Of a stretch of DNA of 63,641 nt, positions 52,016 through 61,897 are shown piece by piece. Under the pieces are notes generated by a model that was given only the letters and a program-made list of their open reading frames with translations, did no database searches and was not told where the DNA came from. The DNA comes from Pseudomonadota bacterium. Its GTDB lineage: Bacteria > Pseudomonadota > Gammaproteobacteria > Steroidobacterales > Steroidobacteraceae. Made by a program: the position numbers and the translations under genes. Within the stretch, counting starts at the first letter, position 1; each line of letters begins with the position of its first letter. Location of the stretch: assembly GCA_023423935.1 (NCBI GenBank), contig JAFAEQ010000018.1, positions 1 through 63,641 on the forward strand. Reading direction: 5' to 3'.

Positions 52016-52927
52016 CTATTCCTCGCAGATGAAGCGCAGGGTCAGGGACGACCCGCTCTCGGGCACGCGGCCGAAGCCGATCATGCCTTCACCCTTGAGA
52101 TGCATGCTGTCGCGACGTACGAAGGCTTCCTCACCCTCTTTGGTCGTGACGAACGTTCCATTGGTGCTCTGATCGACGAGCAGGAACTTGTTGCGCGAAA
52201 ACTCGATGCGCGCATGAAGGCGCGATATCAGGTTTCCCTTCACGACGACGTCGTTCTCTTCCGCACGGCCGATCGTGATGTTGCTGCGTGAATCGTCGAG
52301 CGTCATTTCCTGGCCGAGGAATTTGAGCTTGAGCCGGCGCGGCCGCTGCTTCTCGCGCGAGACGGCGGCGCTCAACGCAATGGCGGGCAACATGCTCGTG
52401 GCATCTTCCTTCTGCCACAGCACTTCGTAGAGCTCATCCTCACTGGTCTTGCCCTTGAGCGTCGCGACGTCGATCTGTCGCACGGCCGATTGCCACTCGG
52501 GCGCCAGGCGCTCCACCATGGCGCTCGTCACCATGACCTGTCCGGCCTTGGCCTGGCTGGTCATGCGATTGGCGGTATGGACGGCCGCTCCGAAAATATC
52601 GCGGTTCTCGAGCACCACGGGTCCGAAATGTCCGCCGATGCGGATCGAGATCGGCTGACCTTCGACCTTCAGTTCGGAATGCGTCCGGATATCATGCTGC
52701 ATGCGGCTCGCAGCATTGAGCGCGTCGTTCGCCGTGGGGAACGTCGCCATGATCTCATCGCCGATCGTCTTGATCACGGTGCCATGGTTCTGCTCGGTGG
52801 CGGACCGCATGATTTCCACGCAGGTCAGCACCATGTCGCGCGCGCGCAGATCTCCCATGACTTCGTAGATCCGCGTGCTGCCGACGACGTCAGCAAACAA
52901 AATGGCCAGTTCGATGTCTTTTCCCAT
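52016..52927 (-). CDS. Class III nucleotide cyclase with C-terminal FHA domain
   Basis: 303 residues. A class III cyclase catalytic domain (about 1-175) is followed by an FHA phosphothreonine-binding domain (about 205-300; IGRAEENDVVV, LISRLHARIEF, STNGTFV). Metal aspartates D13 (FADVVGS) and D57 (TIGDEIMATF) are present, and K53 and D110 fit adenylate specificity. The position of the transition-state Asn holds H117 (AAVHTANRM), while R121 is kept. There is no transmembrane helix. It may make cAMP in response to a Ser/Thr kinase, or may be a weak or altered cyclase. Confidence 0.85.
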   Translation of the reverse strand: MGKDIELAILFADVVGSTRIYEVMGDLRARDMVLTCVEIMRSATEQNHGTVIKTIGDEIMATFPTANDALNAASRMQHDIRTHSELKVEGQPISIRIGGHFGPVVLENRDIFGAAVHTANRMTSQAKAGQVMVTSAMVERLAPEWQSAVRQIDVATLKGKTSEDELYEVLWQKEDATSMLPAIALSAAVSREKQRPRRLKLKFLGQEMTLDDSRSNITIGRAEENDVVVKGNLISRLHARIEFSRNKFLLVDQSTNGTFVTTKEGEEAFVRRDSMHLKGEGMIGFGRVPESGSSLTLRFICEE

Positions 52928-53086
52928 GACCTCTTTCGTGCCTGAAGCAGGTTACGCGACTCACCACCTCACGTGGCATGCGGAGCCCCTACGTCCGGGC
53001 TGATCGAGCCGTGAACGAGGCTCCGCCTCAGCTGTCCCATTCGCCTGTCGCCCTTCTGTGAGGTCCACGGCCCATGGGGCGAAGGC

Positions 53087-53094
53087 ATTATATA
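53087..53094. promoter_or_regulatory. AT-rich -10-like site between divergent genes
   Basis: In the 220-bp gap between the cyclase and M28 peptidase genes, ATTATATA gives TATAAT on the minus strand and TATATA on the plus strand. No clear -35 was found for either direction. Nothing else is seen in this gap. Confidence 0.3.
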
Positions 53095-53147
53095 CACAAC
53101 GCAACATAAGCTCGCCGCCCTGGCGTGCCAACGATGGAGATCGTGAA

Positions 53148-54575
53148 ATGAAAGCAATGCGGCCGCGGCTCTGTGTCTCACTTGCCCTACTCGTCGTGAG
53201 CACTTTACCCATCGGAGCGCGAGCGGCGGACTGGACCGATGAGAATCTGGCCGCAGCAGCAGCGCTCAGGGATCAGGCATTGGCCGGCACACAGGCATTC
53301 GACCACGTCAGTTCGCTCGTCACCGACGTCGGTCCGCGTTTTGCCGGATCTGCGGGCGACGCGGCGGCCGTGCGCTGGGCACAGAATCGACTGGCCGCGC
53401 TCGGATTCTCCAACGTGCGCACGCAGGACGTACTCGTACCGCAGTGGATTCGGGGCACGGCGGAGGCTTCGATCATCGCGCCCTCTCCCCAGCCGCTGGT
53501 GGTGGCAAGCCTGGGTGGCAGCATCGGCACGCCGGAGGCCGGAATCGAAGCCCCTGTCGTCACGGTAACTTCTCTCGAGGCGTTGAAGGCACTTCCAGCC
53601 GGCGCTGTCGACGGCAAGATCGTGTTCATCGATCAGCGCATGCCTCGTACACGCGATGTCAGCGGCTATGCATCGACCGTCGCGATCCGCTCGCAGGGCC
53701 CGAGCATTGCCGGCGATCTGGGCGCGGTCGCACTCGTGATTCGGTCGGTCGGCACATCTCCAGACCGCTTTGCGCACACGGGCTCGGTCGCGTATCGCAC
53801 CGACGCACCGCGCATTCCCGCATTCGCCCTGTCCAATCCCGATGCCGACCTGCTCGCACGCGAGAGCCAATCCGGCAAACCCGTGAGCATGCGTGTGCGT
53901 TCGACCGCACGGGATCTGCCACCTGCGTGGTCGGCGAATGTGATCGGCGAGATTCCCGGGACCGACCGCGCCAACGAGATCGTGCTGCTCGGAGCGCATC
54001 TGGATTCCTGGGACTTAGGTCCCGGCGCGGTCGATGACGGCGCTGGCGTGGCCATCGTCACCGAGGCCGCACGACTGATCGCTAAATCCGGCCGTAAGCC
54101 CTCGCGCACGATTCGCGTCGTGCTCTTCGCCAACGAGGAGTTCGGGCTCTCGGGCGCTCGCGAATACGCAAAGGCAATCGGCGATGAAGTCGGCCGCCAC
54201 GTCATCGCGTTCGAAGCGGATCTCGGCCAAGGTCCGGTGTGGCGCCTGGAGTCGCAGGTCGATCCGCAGGCATTACCTGCGATCGGGCAGATTCATACGG
54301 TGCTCGAGCCGCTGAACGTGGAGCTCGGCTCTGAAAACACCGCGACCGGCGGCTCGGATCTGCGGCCGCTGCGCGCGGCGGGTGTGCCGATTCTCGAGCT
54401 CGCCCTGGACGCGACGACTTACTTCGATGTTCACCACACAGCGAACGACACCCTTGCCCTGATCGATCCGAAAGTGCTCGATCAATCCGTAGCCGCCTAT
54501 GCGGCCGCCGCATGGCTCGCCGCAACCAAGGAAGGCGACTTCGGCCGGCTCGCGGTCGAAGAGAAAAAGGAATAG
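53148..54575 (+). CDS. Secreted M28-family metallopeptidase
   Basis: 475 residues from the ATG at 53148, which has GGAG 9 nt upstream. A signal peptide (about 1-24, ending ARA-AD) precedes a PA-like insert (about 90-230) and the M28 zinc domain. Ligands are visible in GAHLDSWDLGPGAVDDGAGVA (His, Asp, Asp), ANEEFGLSGA (Glu pair) and the C-terminal TYFDVHHTANDTL (His). This matches the carboxypeptidase Q/aminopeptidase type. It probably degrades peptides in the periplasm or outside the cell. Confidence 0.88.
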   Translation: MKAMRPRLCVSLALLVVSTLPIGARAADWTDENLAAAAALRDQALAGTQAFDHVSSLVTDVGPRFAGSAGDAAAVRWAQNRLAALGFSNVRTQDVLVPQWIRGTAEASIIAPSPQPLVVASLGGSIGTPEAGIEAPVVTVTSLEALKALPAGAVDGKIVFIDQRMPRTRDVSGYASTVAIRSQGPSIAGDLGAVALVIRSVGTSPDRFAHTGSVAYRTDAPRIPAFALSNPDADLLARESQSGKPVSMRVRSTARDLPPAWSANVIGEIPGTDRANEIVLLGAHLDSWDLGPGAVDDGAGVAIVTEAARLIAKSGRKPSRTIRVVLFANEEFGLSGAREYAKAIGDEVGRHVIAFEADLGQGPVWRLESQVDPQALPAIGQIHTVLEPLNVELGSENTATGGSDLRPLRAAGVPILELALDATTYFDVHHTANDTLALIDPKVLDQSVAAYAAAAWLAATKEGDFGRLAVEEKKE

Positions 54576-54582
54576 CCGCGAC

Positions 54583-54699
54583 GTAGGGAAGCTCTGATTT
54601 ATCGACGCCCCCGACCTTCCCGAATTTGCAACTGCCTGAAATACAGCGGCGATCGAAGCGGCTGGTACTACAAAAGGCGATTGATCAGAGGTTACTCAG
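54583..54699 (+). repeat. MITE-like repeat, copy B
   Basis: A 109-bp element (54587-54695) starting GGAAGCTCTGATTTATC and ending GATCAGAGGTTAC. Flanks are GTAG and TCAG. It is closely similar to copy C. It fills the space between the convergent M28 peptidase and dusA genes, and its right flank carries the dusA stop codon. Confidence 0.8.
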
Positions 54700-55721
54700 G
54701 CGACGATTCGCAGCGCCTCGATCAGCACGTCGGCATTCGCCGCCGGCTGTGCTGATCGTTCGGAGAGGAATCGGCGCCACGCACGCACGTTCGGCAATCC
54801 GGCGTACAGGCCCTGAATATGACGCACCATCGTGCGCAGGCGATGACCTTCGCGCATGCGCTCGCTGCAATAGCGCGCGTACTGCTCGACGACATGCTCG
54901 CGTGACGGCGGCGTCCAGGTCGGATCGATCAACGTACGTTCGAGCTCCGCGAGAATGTAGGGGTTGTGATACGCCTCGCGACCGAGCATCACGCCGTCGA
55001 ATCGCTGCAGAAGATCGCGCGAAGCTTCGACCGTGCGAATGCCACCGTTCACGATGAACGACAACTGCGGATGATCGTCGATGAGCCGCGCGGCCACGTC
55101 GTAGCGCAGCGGCGGAATTTCGCGATTCTCTTTCGGACTCAAACCGTTCAGCACCGCGCGTCGCGCATGGATGACGAACGTATCGCATCCTGCCGCCGCG
55201 ATCCTCGCGACGAACTCGGAGAGCAACTCGTACTCATCGCGCTCGGGATGAGGTAAAGGCTCGATACCGATGCGGCACTTCACAGTGACCGGAACGCTCG
55301 TCGCAGCGCGCATTGCGCCGACGCATTCCGCCACGACCTGCGGCTCGGCCATGAGGCACGCACCGAAACGTCCGCTCTTCACCCGATCGCTCGGACATCC
55401 GCAGTTCAGATTGATCTCGTCGTAGCCCATCCCGGCGCCGATGCGCGTCGCCATCGCAAGCTCGCGCGGATCGCTACCGCCCAACTGCAACGCGACCGGA
55501 TGCTCGGCGGGATCGTAAGCAAGCAGCCGCTCTGCCTGACCGCGAACGATCGCGGCGGCAGTGACCATCTCCGTGTACAAAAGCGCACTCGGGCTCAGCA
55601 ATCGCAGCAGATAGCGGCAATGACGATCGGTGTAGTCCATCATCGGAGCAACGCACACGCGCCGATCCAGCGAAACCGCTGATTGATCGTGCGAAAAGCC
55701 TATGTTTTCAGGGTTTTCCAT
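54696..55721 (-). CDS. dusA: tRNA-dihydrouridine synthase A
   Basis: 341 residues from the ATG at 55721. It reduces uridine 20/20a in tRNA D-loops with FMN. CVAPMMDYTDRHCRYL is the N-terminal FMN motif, NLNCGCPSDRVKSGRFGACLM has the catalytic Cys, and VNGGIRT with GVMLGREAYHNPYIL binds FMN. It is a known integration target: its 5' end faces a broken integrase here. Confidence 0.94.
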   Translation of the reverse strand: MENPENIGFSHDQSAVSLDRRVCVAPMMDYTDRHCRYLLRLLSPSALLYTEMVTAAAIVRGQAERLLAYDPAEHPVALQLGGSDPRELAMATRIGAGMGYDEINLNCGCPSDRVKSGRFGACLMAEPQVVAECVGAMRAATSVPVTVKCRIGIEPLPHPERDEYELLSEFVARIAAAGCDTFVIHARRAVLNGLSPKENREIPPLRYDVAARLIDDHPQLSFIVNGGIRTVEASRDLLQRFDGVMLGREAYHNPYILAELERTLIDPTWTPPSREHVVEQYARYCSERMREGHRLRTMVRHIQGLYAGLPNVRAWRRFLSERSAQPAANADVLIEALRIVA

Positions 55722-55773
55722 GCTGGGCGTTGCTGCGGGATTTCTGCGAATTTCGGCGCGTTTTTGAGTTGCG

Positions 55774-55811
55774 GCTGGTACAAAGTTGGTACAAGAATAG
55801 CCCGTACCAGC
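55774..55811. repeat. Inverted and direct repeats between dusA and the integrase
   Basis: GCTGGTAC (55774-55781) and GTACCAGC (55804-55811) are perfect inverted repeats. GGTACAA occurs twice within (55777-55783 and 55788-55794). The array lies just before the integrase start and may be integrase arm sites or an operator. Confidence 0.5.
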
Positions 55812-55822
55812 TGGAGACAACA

Positions 55823-56596
55823 GTGGCCACAATTCGAGTACGCAAGCGAGCCGATGGTTCGCTCGGATATACGGCCCAGATCCGCATTCACAACGGCAAG
55901 GCTGTCGTACATCAGGAGGCGAAGACGTTCTCGCGCCGCGTCGCTGCAGAGAAGTGGGCAAAGGCGCGCGAGGTCGAGCTCGAGGATCCCGGAGTACTCA
56001 TGCGTGCCCAGGAGGGCGAAGTCTCGCTTGCGGCGCTCATCCGGTGGTACATCGATGAGTTTCAGCAGGTGTCGAAGTGGCAGAGGAGCAAGCAGGCGCA
56101 GCTGAAGTTCCTCGAGAAGCATCCCACCGGCAAGGTCAATGCGCTTGCTCTCGATGTTGCAACTCTCATCAATCACATTCGATCGCGCAGAGCAACAGGC
56201 GCGGGCCCGTCGACGGTTGGAAACGACCTGACGTGGATCGGTGTCGTACTGCGCGCTGCAAAGAGCGTCAGAGCAGTACCGCTAAGGCCTGATGTCGTGG
56301 AGGAGGCTCGCACCGCCTGCCGTGAATTGCGGCTGCTCGGCAAGAGTAAGCGCCGCGATCGACGGCCGACACCACAGGAACTCATCAAACTGCATGAGTA
56401 CTTCAATCGCCGCGACCTGCGTTCACGCATTCCGATGAGCGACATCATGTGGTTTGCGATCGCTTCAGCGCGCCGCGAAGCAGAGATTTGCCGCCTTGAA
56501 TGGAAGGCAATGCCGCCCGCGTGCGGGGCGCCGCGGTTGCACATTCCATGCCGACGATCCCGAAGCATTGATCGTCTTCATCACATGCAATGGTGA
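55823..56596 (+). pseudogene. Truncated dusA-associated tyrosine recombinase
   Basis: 257 residues from a GTG with GGAG upstream. The N-terminal arm-binding domain (VRKRADGSLGYTAQIRI) and core-binding SAM-like domain (about 75-160) are intact. The catalytic domain starts, with the box I arginine in IASARREAEICRLEW near residue 225. It then runs into unrelated sequence, so the later Lys, His-x-x-Arg and Tyr residues are missing. Full integrases of this type are about 320-400 residues. It is probably the remnant of an element that entered the dusA 5' end. The 95 bp after it hold nothing recognised. Confidence 0.75.
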
Positions 56597-56691
56597 GCTC
56601 GGAGTGTTCAACACGGCGAGAGAATTGTGCTGACACAGAATATGAAGCGGTGAGCCGGAAGGAACGCCACCTCAGATGAGAATGCTCAAGA

Positions 56692-59037
56692 TCACGGCTG
56701 CCGGGTGTTCAGGTGCTCGTCGAAAAACTCGAGAACCCGTTTCCAATAGTCCTTCTGGTTCGCGGCTGCCTCGAGAACGTGGCTCTCTCCGTCATAGCGC
56801 AGGTATGTCACCTGCTTGTTCAGGCGCTTCATGCCGGTCCAGACCTGATCTGATTGTTCGATGATGCCGAAATCCGCCGTCCCCGCTTGAATGATGAGCG
56901 GCGTTTCGATGCGGTCGAGGAAGTAGATCGGCGAGTTCATGACGTAGCGCAGCGGAACCTCCCAAGGCGGCGCGCCCATGCTTCCACCTCGATTCTCCAG
57001 CCATGGAATTCCGGCCCCATGCCACGCGCCGTGGTACGAGGTCAGATCGCCGATGCCGGCGTTCATAACGGCTGCCTTGAAGCGCGTCGTCTGTGCGATC
57101 AGCGCGAGCGTGGAATAACCGCCATTACTGTTGCCCATCACGGCAAGCCGATCCGGGTCCGCAATACCGAGTTCCACGACCTTGTCGATCGCAGGCATGA
57201 CGGCTTTCATGAGATCTTGCATCGGCGTGCCCTTGCGAGTCGGAATGTCGGGCCACATCACCGCATAGCCCCGCGTCGTCAGCATATGCATGTTGAACGC
57301 GTCCACCCCAGTCAAGCCGAAGCGGTTGAGGCTCTCGGCAGCCGCCTCGGCATTGCTGGCATACACCCACAGCACGAGCGGGTATCGCTGCCCTGACCGA
57401 TGATCCGCGGGCAACAGCAGACTGGCCTGCAGCGGATTGCCGTCGTGACTTCGAAACTCGACGAGGCGGCTCTTTCCAAACGTGTACCGCTCGAGCCCCG
57501 GGTTGATCGAAGTCAACTTCTCCGAGCGGCGCGAGGAAAGATCTAAACGCCACAAGTCTTCGTCCCGATCACTACTCTCAGCCGCGAACACGAGTGAGCG
57601 ATGATCCGGAGACATGACGGGCCGTCCGCTAAAGTTTCCGTACGCCTTGTCTTCCTCGAGCAGTTGAGTCACGCGGCCGCTCGCAACGTCGATCATCGCG
57701 AATCCGTCTCGGTGAGTCTTTGCATCGCGGGTCGACACGTAAAGGAAGCGCGTGTCGTCGGCGGACGCGACGCGGTTTTCAGCCGGGTCCCCGACAATGA
57801 TCTGTTTGCGCACCGCTGTGTTCTGCGTCAACGGCCGTCCTTGCCCAGCCGCAACGTCGATCTTCCAGATCTCCGCATCGCTTCCAACTACATAGAGGTA
57901 CCGTGCTTCACCGTCCCACAATGGTGGACGAACACCGAGACGAAAATGATTGTCCGGTGCTCCGGACACCCGCCGCGTTGCTCCATCCACGGCTGTGACG
58001 TACAAATCGCCTGTCGTCGGACGCAACGAGCTGGCGCGCGACGCCTCGACCTGCGCCCGACGCTTCTCGACATCGACCGAGGCATACGCAACGTACCTGC
58101 CATCGGGCGACCAACTGAATGCGCCCACGGCCGTTTGCACGACCGTCGGTGCGAGCTGGCGCTGCACGCCGCTGCTCAGATCGATCAGCACCAATTCGTA
58201 GGTATCGCCGCCCGCTCCCGACCTCTCGTTGAGACAGGCCAACTGGCGACCATCCGGCGACAGTCGATGAAACCGAATCGGAAGATGTCGCGCTCGTCGC
58301 TCGACCGCGCCTGTCACGGCATCCATCAGGCCGACATCGAGCACGTAAGGATTCGAGTCCGACTGCGTCGAACGCTGAGACTCGAGTGCAGGACGTGGAG
58401 ACACAAATACATTCACCGTGGATCCTGGCTCTTTGTCCACGTCGACCTTGGCGCTTTCGACATGCGCTTTCGAGGTTTCATCGAGAGGTTCCTCCGGATG
58501 CAGCATCACCAGCACCGTTCGTGCATCAGGCAGCCAGATCGGCACATCGAAGGCGAACCACTGCCGTGTGATCGCGTCCGACACTTTGCGGAACGTGTCG
58601 CTCTCTCGCTCCCAGATCCATAGCTTCGCTTGGCCGTCGCGATTCGAGTGAAACGCGAGCATACGACCGTCGGGCGACCACGACGGGGCCCAATTGCCAC
58701 CGACCGCGGCAGTTAGATTCCGAGTGCGGCCGCTCTTCAGCGCGACGAGCCATATGTCGCATCCTCTGCTGCGATACTCAGCATCGTTGATCAGCGGCGT
58801 GCCTATCTCATGGGCTTGAATCGAGAATCTGCCGGGATCACAGACATTCGTCGCTAACAGCTCGCCATCCGGCGAGATCGTCGCGCTCACACCGGTGACA
58901 TGGAAGGCCTTCGCCGTCGTCAGATCCTCGATCTGTGGCGCAACATTCGACGCACGCACAGGTGTAGAAACCAGTGACACCATGCCCGCCATCAGCATGC
59001 TGGCCGCCACGCATAAGATGAGTTGCCTGCGTATCAT
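56692..59037 (-). CDS. Secreted S9-family prolyl-oligopeptidase-like peptidase
   Basis: 781 residues from the ATG at 59037, chosen for AAGGA 7 nt upstream; an ATG at 59070 is also open. A signal peptide (about 1-28) is followed by a WD40/TolB-like propeller (about 50-480; repeats such as SWSPDGR and LSPDGRQ) and an alpha/beta hydrolase domain. The nucleophile is S637 in GNSNGGYST. The Asp lies after AGTAD, and the His is in DGESHVLE. It is co-directional with FecI, FecR and an STN-TonB receptor. Lasso-peptide isopeptidases belong to this family and occur in such clusters, but no lasso precursor is seen here. Confidence 0.85.
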   Translation of the reverse strand: MIRRQLILCVAASMLMAGMVSLVSTPVRASNVAPQIEDLTTAKAFHVTGVSATISPDGELLATNVCDPGRFSIQAHEIGTPLINDAEYRSRGCDIWLVALKSGRTRNLTAAVGGNWAPSWSPDGRMLAFHSNRDGQAKLWIWERESDTFRKVSDAITRQWFAFDVPIWLPDARTVLVMLHPEEPLDETSKAHVESAKVDVDKEPGSTVNVFVSPRPALESQRSTQSDSNPYVLDVGLMDAVTGAVERRARHLPIRFHRLSPDGRQLACLNERSGAGGDTYELVLIDLSSGVQRQLAPTVVQTAVGAFSWSPDGRYVAYASVDVEKRRAQVEASRASSLRPTTGDLYVTAVDGATRRVSGAPDNHFRLGVRPPLWDGEARYLYVVGSDAEIWKIDVAAGQGRPLTQNTAVRKQIIVGDPAENRVASADDTRFLYVSTRDAKTHRDGFAMIDVASGRVTQLLEEDKAYGNFSGRPVMSPDHRSLVFAAESSDRDEDLWRLDLSSRRSEKLTSINPGLERYTFGKSRLVEFRSHDGNPLQASLLLPADHRSGQRYPLVLWVYASNAEAAAESLNRFGLTGVDAFNMHMLTTRGYAVMWPDIPTRKGTPMQDLMKAVMPAIDKVVELGIADPDRLAVMGNSNGGYSTLALIAQTTRFKAAVMNAGIGDLTSYHGAWHGAGIPWLENRGGSMGAPPWEVPLRYVMNSPIYFLDRIETPLIIQAGTADFGIIEQSDQVWTGMKRLNKQVTYLRYDGESHVLEAAANQKDYWKRVLEFFDEHLNTRQP

Positions 59038-59137
59038 CGAAGGTCCTTTGAAGGAAGTCCTGTCTGGCATCGTGATCTCGTGCGCGTCACCATGGCGGCA
59101 AGTGACTCACCTGCCGCCACCGATGACGATGACCGAT

Positions 59138-61795
59138 CTACCAGCGCGCCGTGAGTTGCGCGCCGACGAAACGACCTTCGGGATTCGCGTTCACTCCGTC
59201 GAAGTAAAGACCGGAGATGCTGCCGACGTACGGCGGGTCGCGATCAAAAAGATTCGTCGCCGTGAACGTCAGCACAGTTTTCTCGAACAGGTTCCGTGAG
59301 AGCCCGGAGTCGATGCCGAGCTGAATGTTGAGATCCACCGTCGTCCACGACGCGACCGTGGAGCGTTGGCGCGCGTCGCCCGCGGCGAACACTCTGCGAT
59401 CACGATACCCGTCAACATAATTGACGAATACCGTTGCCGCGAGCTCGCCATGAGTAAATGAGAGGCTCTCTCGCAGCCGGAGATCGACCGGCTGCCAGAC
59501 CGTATTCATTTGATTGATCTCGGCCGCGCCCGGCGTCGTGCGCTCACGATACTTCAGGAGCTGCGTGCCGCTCAGCTGCAGGCCCCAGTCTCCAATACGG
59601 CTTTCCCATCCATAGCTCACGGACACGTCCACGCCGCTCATGTGGACACCAGCGAGATTCGTGAGCCGACGATCGACGATCGCGGTCACGTCACCCGTGG
59701 GCAAGGGCCCGGCGCAGAAGCAATAGCGACGTGGATGTGCGAGCAGCGCATTGACGTCTGCTGGACCGGGATTGCGCTCGACGAGGAACGCGTAGCTGGG
59801 ATCGAGCAGCACCTCGAGGAAGTTGTAGCCGGTCTGAAACGGATCGCGAATGCGATCCTGAAAATCAATGTCGAAATAGGTTGCAGAAAATTTCAGCTCC
59901 GGCATCACTGAGGGCTCGAAGTCGAAACCGGCCGTCCAGTTCGTCGACTCCTCCGGCCCGAGATCGACGCCACTTCCGACAAGTACGATCGCGGTCGTAT
60001 CACCGGATGTGTCGGCGAATAGCCCGTCGTAAACGTAAGGCCGAAAATCCGCCGGGTTCATTTGATATAGCAAGGGCGCCTTGAAGGACGTACCCCACGT
60101 CCCCCGCACGTTCACTCCGTTCGCCGCTCCCCAAGCTAGACCCACCTTTGGATTGAAGCTGCTGCCAAAATCGCTGTACTCCTCGTAACGCCCGGCGAAC
60201 GTCAGCTCCAGGCGCTGCAAACCGGTGCGCGCGTTCTGCGGCCCCACGAGCGGCACCCGAAGCTCCGCAAAAACAGCTGCAATGTCACGCTCGAGCTCTG
60301 TTGCCAGGATCGGATCCCGATCGACGAATTGCTCGTCGCGGTACTGACCTCCGATGGCGAGACGCATCTCTCCGCCTGGCAACGTCGCCAGTGGACCGTC
60401 CGCCGTCACGCTCCCAGACCACACCTGTGCTTCGTAGTCGTACGGATCGACCTTGATCGGCTCGAGGCCCGAGATCGTGCGATTGCGATCGAACGTCCCC
60501 GAGGCCCGCAACAGCCAGTCGCGATTCATGTCGGCAATGAGATTCAACGAGCCGCCGTATTGTTTCACTTCCGACACAGACATGATGTCGAGATCGAGAC
60601 CGGCGAGCCCATACACGAAGTCAGACTCGCGCTCGCCATAGAACAGGTCCGAAGAGAGCTCCATGCGTTCCGAGAGCCGTTGAGACACCGTGGCGAAAAC
60701 GCCGTTGCGGCGCTGCTCGGGGACGAGATCCAAACTCGTGGTGTCGCCGTCGAGCGGCGTAAACGACCGGTCGGTCGAGTCTAGCCTGCTGCGTCGGTAG
60801 TGGTCGTAGCTTACGAGCAGTTGCCCCGACTGCCAGGAATGCCCGAAGGCCTGGCTGGCCTGGAACTCATCATGGTTTCCCTCGGTGACGGTTCCGTATC
60901 GAACGCGCGTCTCCGCGCCCTCGAACTGTTTTCGCAGCGACAAGTTGACCACACCGCCGATCGCGTCCGAGCCGTAGATCGCCGATGCGCCGTCGGTCAG
61001 CACTTCGATCTGCTCGATCGCACTCAGTGGAATTAACGAGATGTCGACGTAGTTGCCGACACCAGCCGACGCCAAGCGGCGGCCATTCAGCAAGACCAGC
61101 GTCGAGCTGCCGCCGAGCCCACGCAGATTCAACGCGGCGCCGCCACCCACGCTCGGGGTCTCACCGCCGTTGACCGCGCCAAACGTCGTTTCGGAAATAT
61201 TGTTGAGATTTTGCGGCAGCTTTTGGACGAACTGCTGCGTCGTCGCATACCCACTCGCTTCGATATCCGCACGATCGAACGTGATCACCGGAGACGACAG
61301 ATTCTGCGCGCCGCGGATGTGACTCCCCGTCACAACCACTTCCTCCAACTCGATGCGAGCCGCTCGGGCGCCTTCGTCCGATTTCGTTTGTGACTGCCTT
61401 TCCGGCTCGTTCGACACGTTCGCCTCTGCCACTCGAGTGAAACGAAAGTCGTCGTCATCACGTACCTGCGTCCTTTGTGCCGAGTGATTCACCAACGCCA
61501 CCGTCGACTCGCCAATCGCGCGGAACTTGAGCTCGGTGCCCGAAAGCAGTTTCTGCAGTGCGTCGGAAATCGTGAGACGCCCCGAAACGCCTTGTGTCGC
61601 GACCGCGGAAACGTCTTCACCCGCAGTGACGATCTGTACTCCGGTCTGCTGCGAGAATTCGATGATCGCAGCCGAAAGCGATTTCGGCGGGATATTGAAC
61701 TCGACCTCCTGCGAGAGATCCTGCGCATTCGCGCCAAGACCGAGCGCCAGCAGAATCGCCGAAGCGATCGCGCGCGCAGACTTTGCATTCGACAT
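59138..61795 (-). CDS. TonB-dependent receptor with STN signalling domain
   Basis: 885 residues with GGGGAG before the ATG at 61795. A signal peptide (about 1-25) is followed by an STN domain (about 35-100; FNIPPKSLSAAIIEFSQQTG), a linker, a TonB-box-like EEVVVTGSHIRG stretch, a plug and a barrel. The barrel ends in Trp (QLTARW). STN receptors pass a ligand signal to FecR. The plug has the VGGGAALNLRGLGGSSTLVLLNGRRLASAG signature seen in large receptors of peptides and oligosaccharides. It probably imports the ligand that the cluster responds to. Confidence 0.92.
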   Translation of the reverse strand: MSNAKSARAIASAILLALGLGANAQDLSQEVEFNIPPKSLSAAIIEFSQQTGVQIVTAGEDVSAVATQGVSGRLTISDALQKLLSGTELKFRAIGESTVALVNHSAQRTQVRDDDDFRFTRVAEANVSNEPERQSQTKSDEGARAARIELEEVVVTGSHIRGAQNLSSPVITFDRADIEASGYATTQQFVQKLPQNLNNISETTFGAVNGGETPSVGGGAALNLRGLGGSSTLVLLNGRRLASAGVGNYVDISLIPLSAIEQIEVLTDGASAIYGSDAIGGVVNLSLRKQFEGAETRVRYGTVTEGNHDEFQASQAFGHSWQSGQLLVSYDHYRRSRLDSTDRSFTPLDGDTTSLDLVPEQRRNGVFATVSQRLSERMELSSDLFYGERESDFVYGLAGLDLDIMSVSEVKQYGGSLNLIADMNRDWLLRASGTFDRNRTISGLEPIKVDPYDYEAQVWSGSVTADGPLATLPGGEMRLAIGGQYRDEQFVDRDPILATELERDIAAVFAELRVPLVGPQNARTGLQRLELTFAGRYEEYSDFGSSFNPKVGLAWGAANGVNVRGTWGTSFKAPLLYQMNPADFRPYVYDGLFADTSGDTTAIVLVGSGVDLGPEESTNWTAGFDFEPSVMPELKFSATYFDIDFQDRIRDPFQTGYNFLEVLLDPSYAFLVERNPGPADVNALLAHPRRYCFCAGPLPTGDVTAIVDRRLTNLAGVHMSGVDVSVSYGWESRIGDWGLQLSGTQLLKYRERTTPGAAEINQMNTVWQPVDLRLRESLSFTHGELAATVFVNYVDGYRDRRVFAAGDARQRSTVASWTTVDLNIQLGIDSGLSRNLFEKTVLTFTATNLFDRDPPYVGSISGLYFDGVNANPEGRFVGAQLTARW

Positions 61796-61897
61796 CTCGT
61801 GGCTCCCCGTGTTGTTTTCGTGCGTGCGGCGATCGAGCCGCACAGATGTGATTACGCTGGGGAATCACAAACCGGAAATGAGGTCGTCATCGAACGC

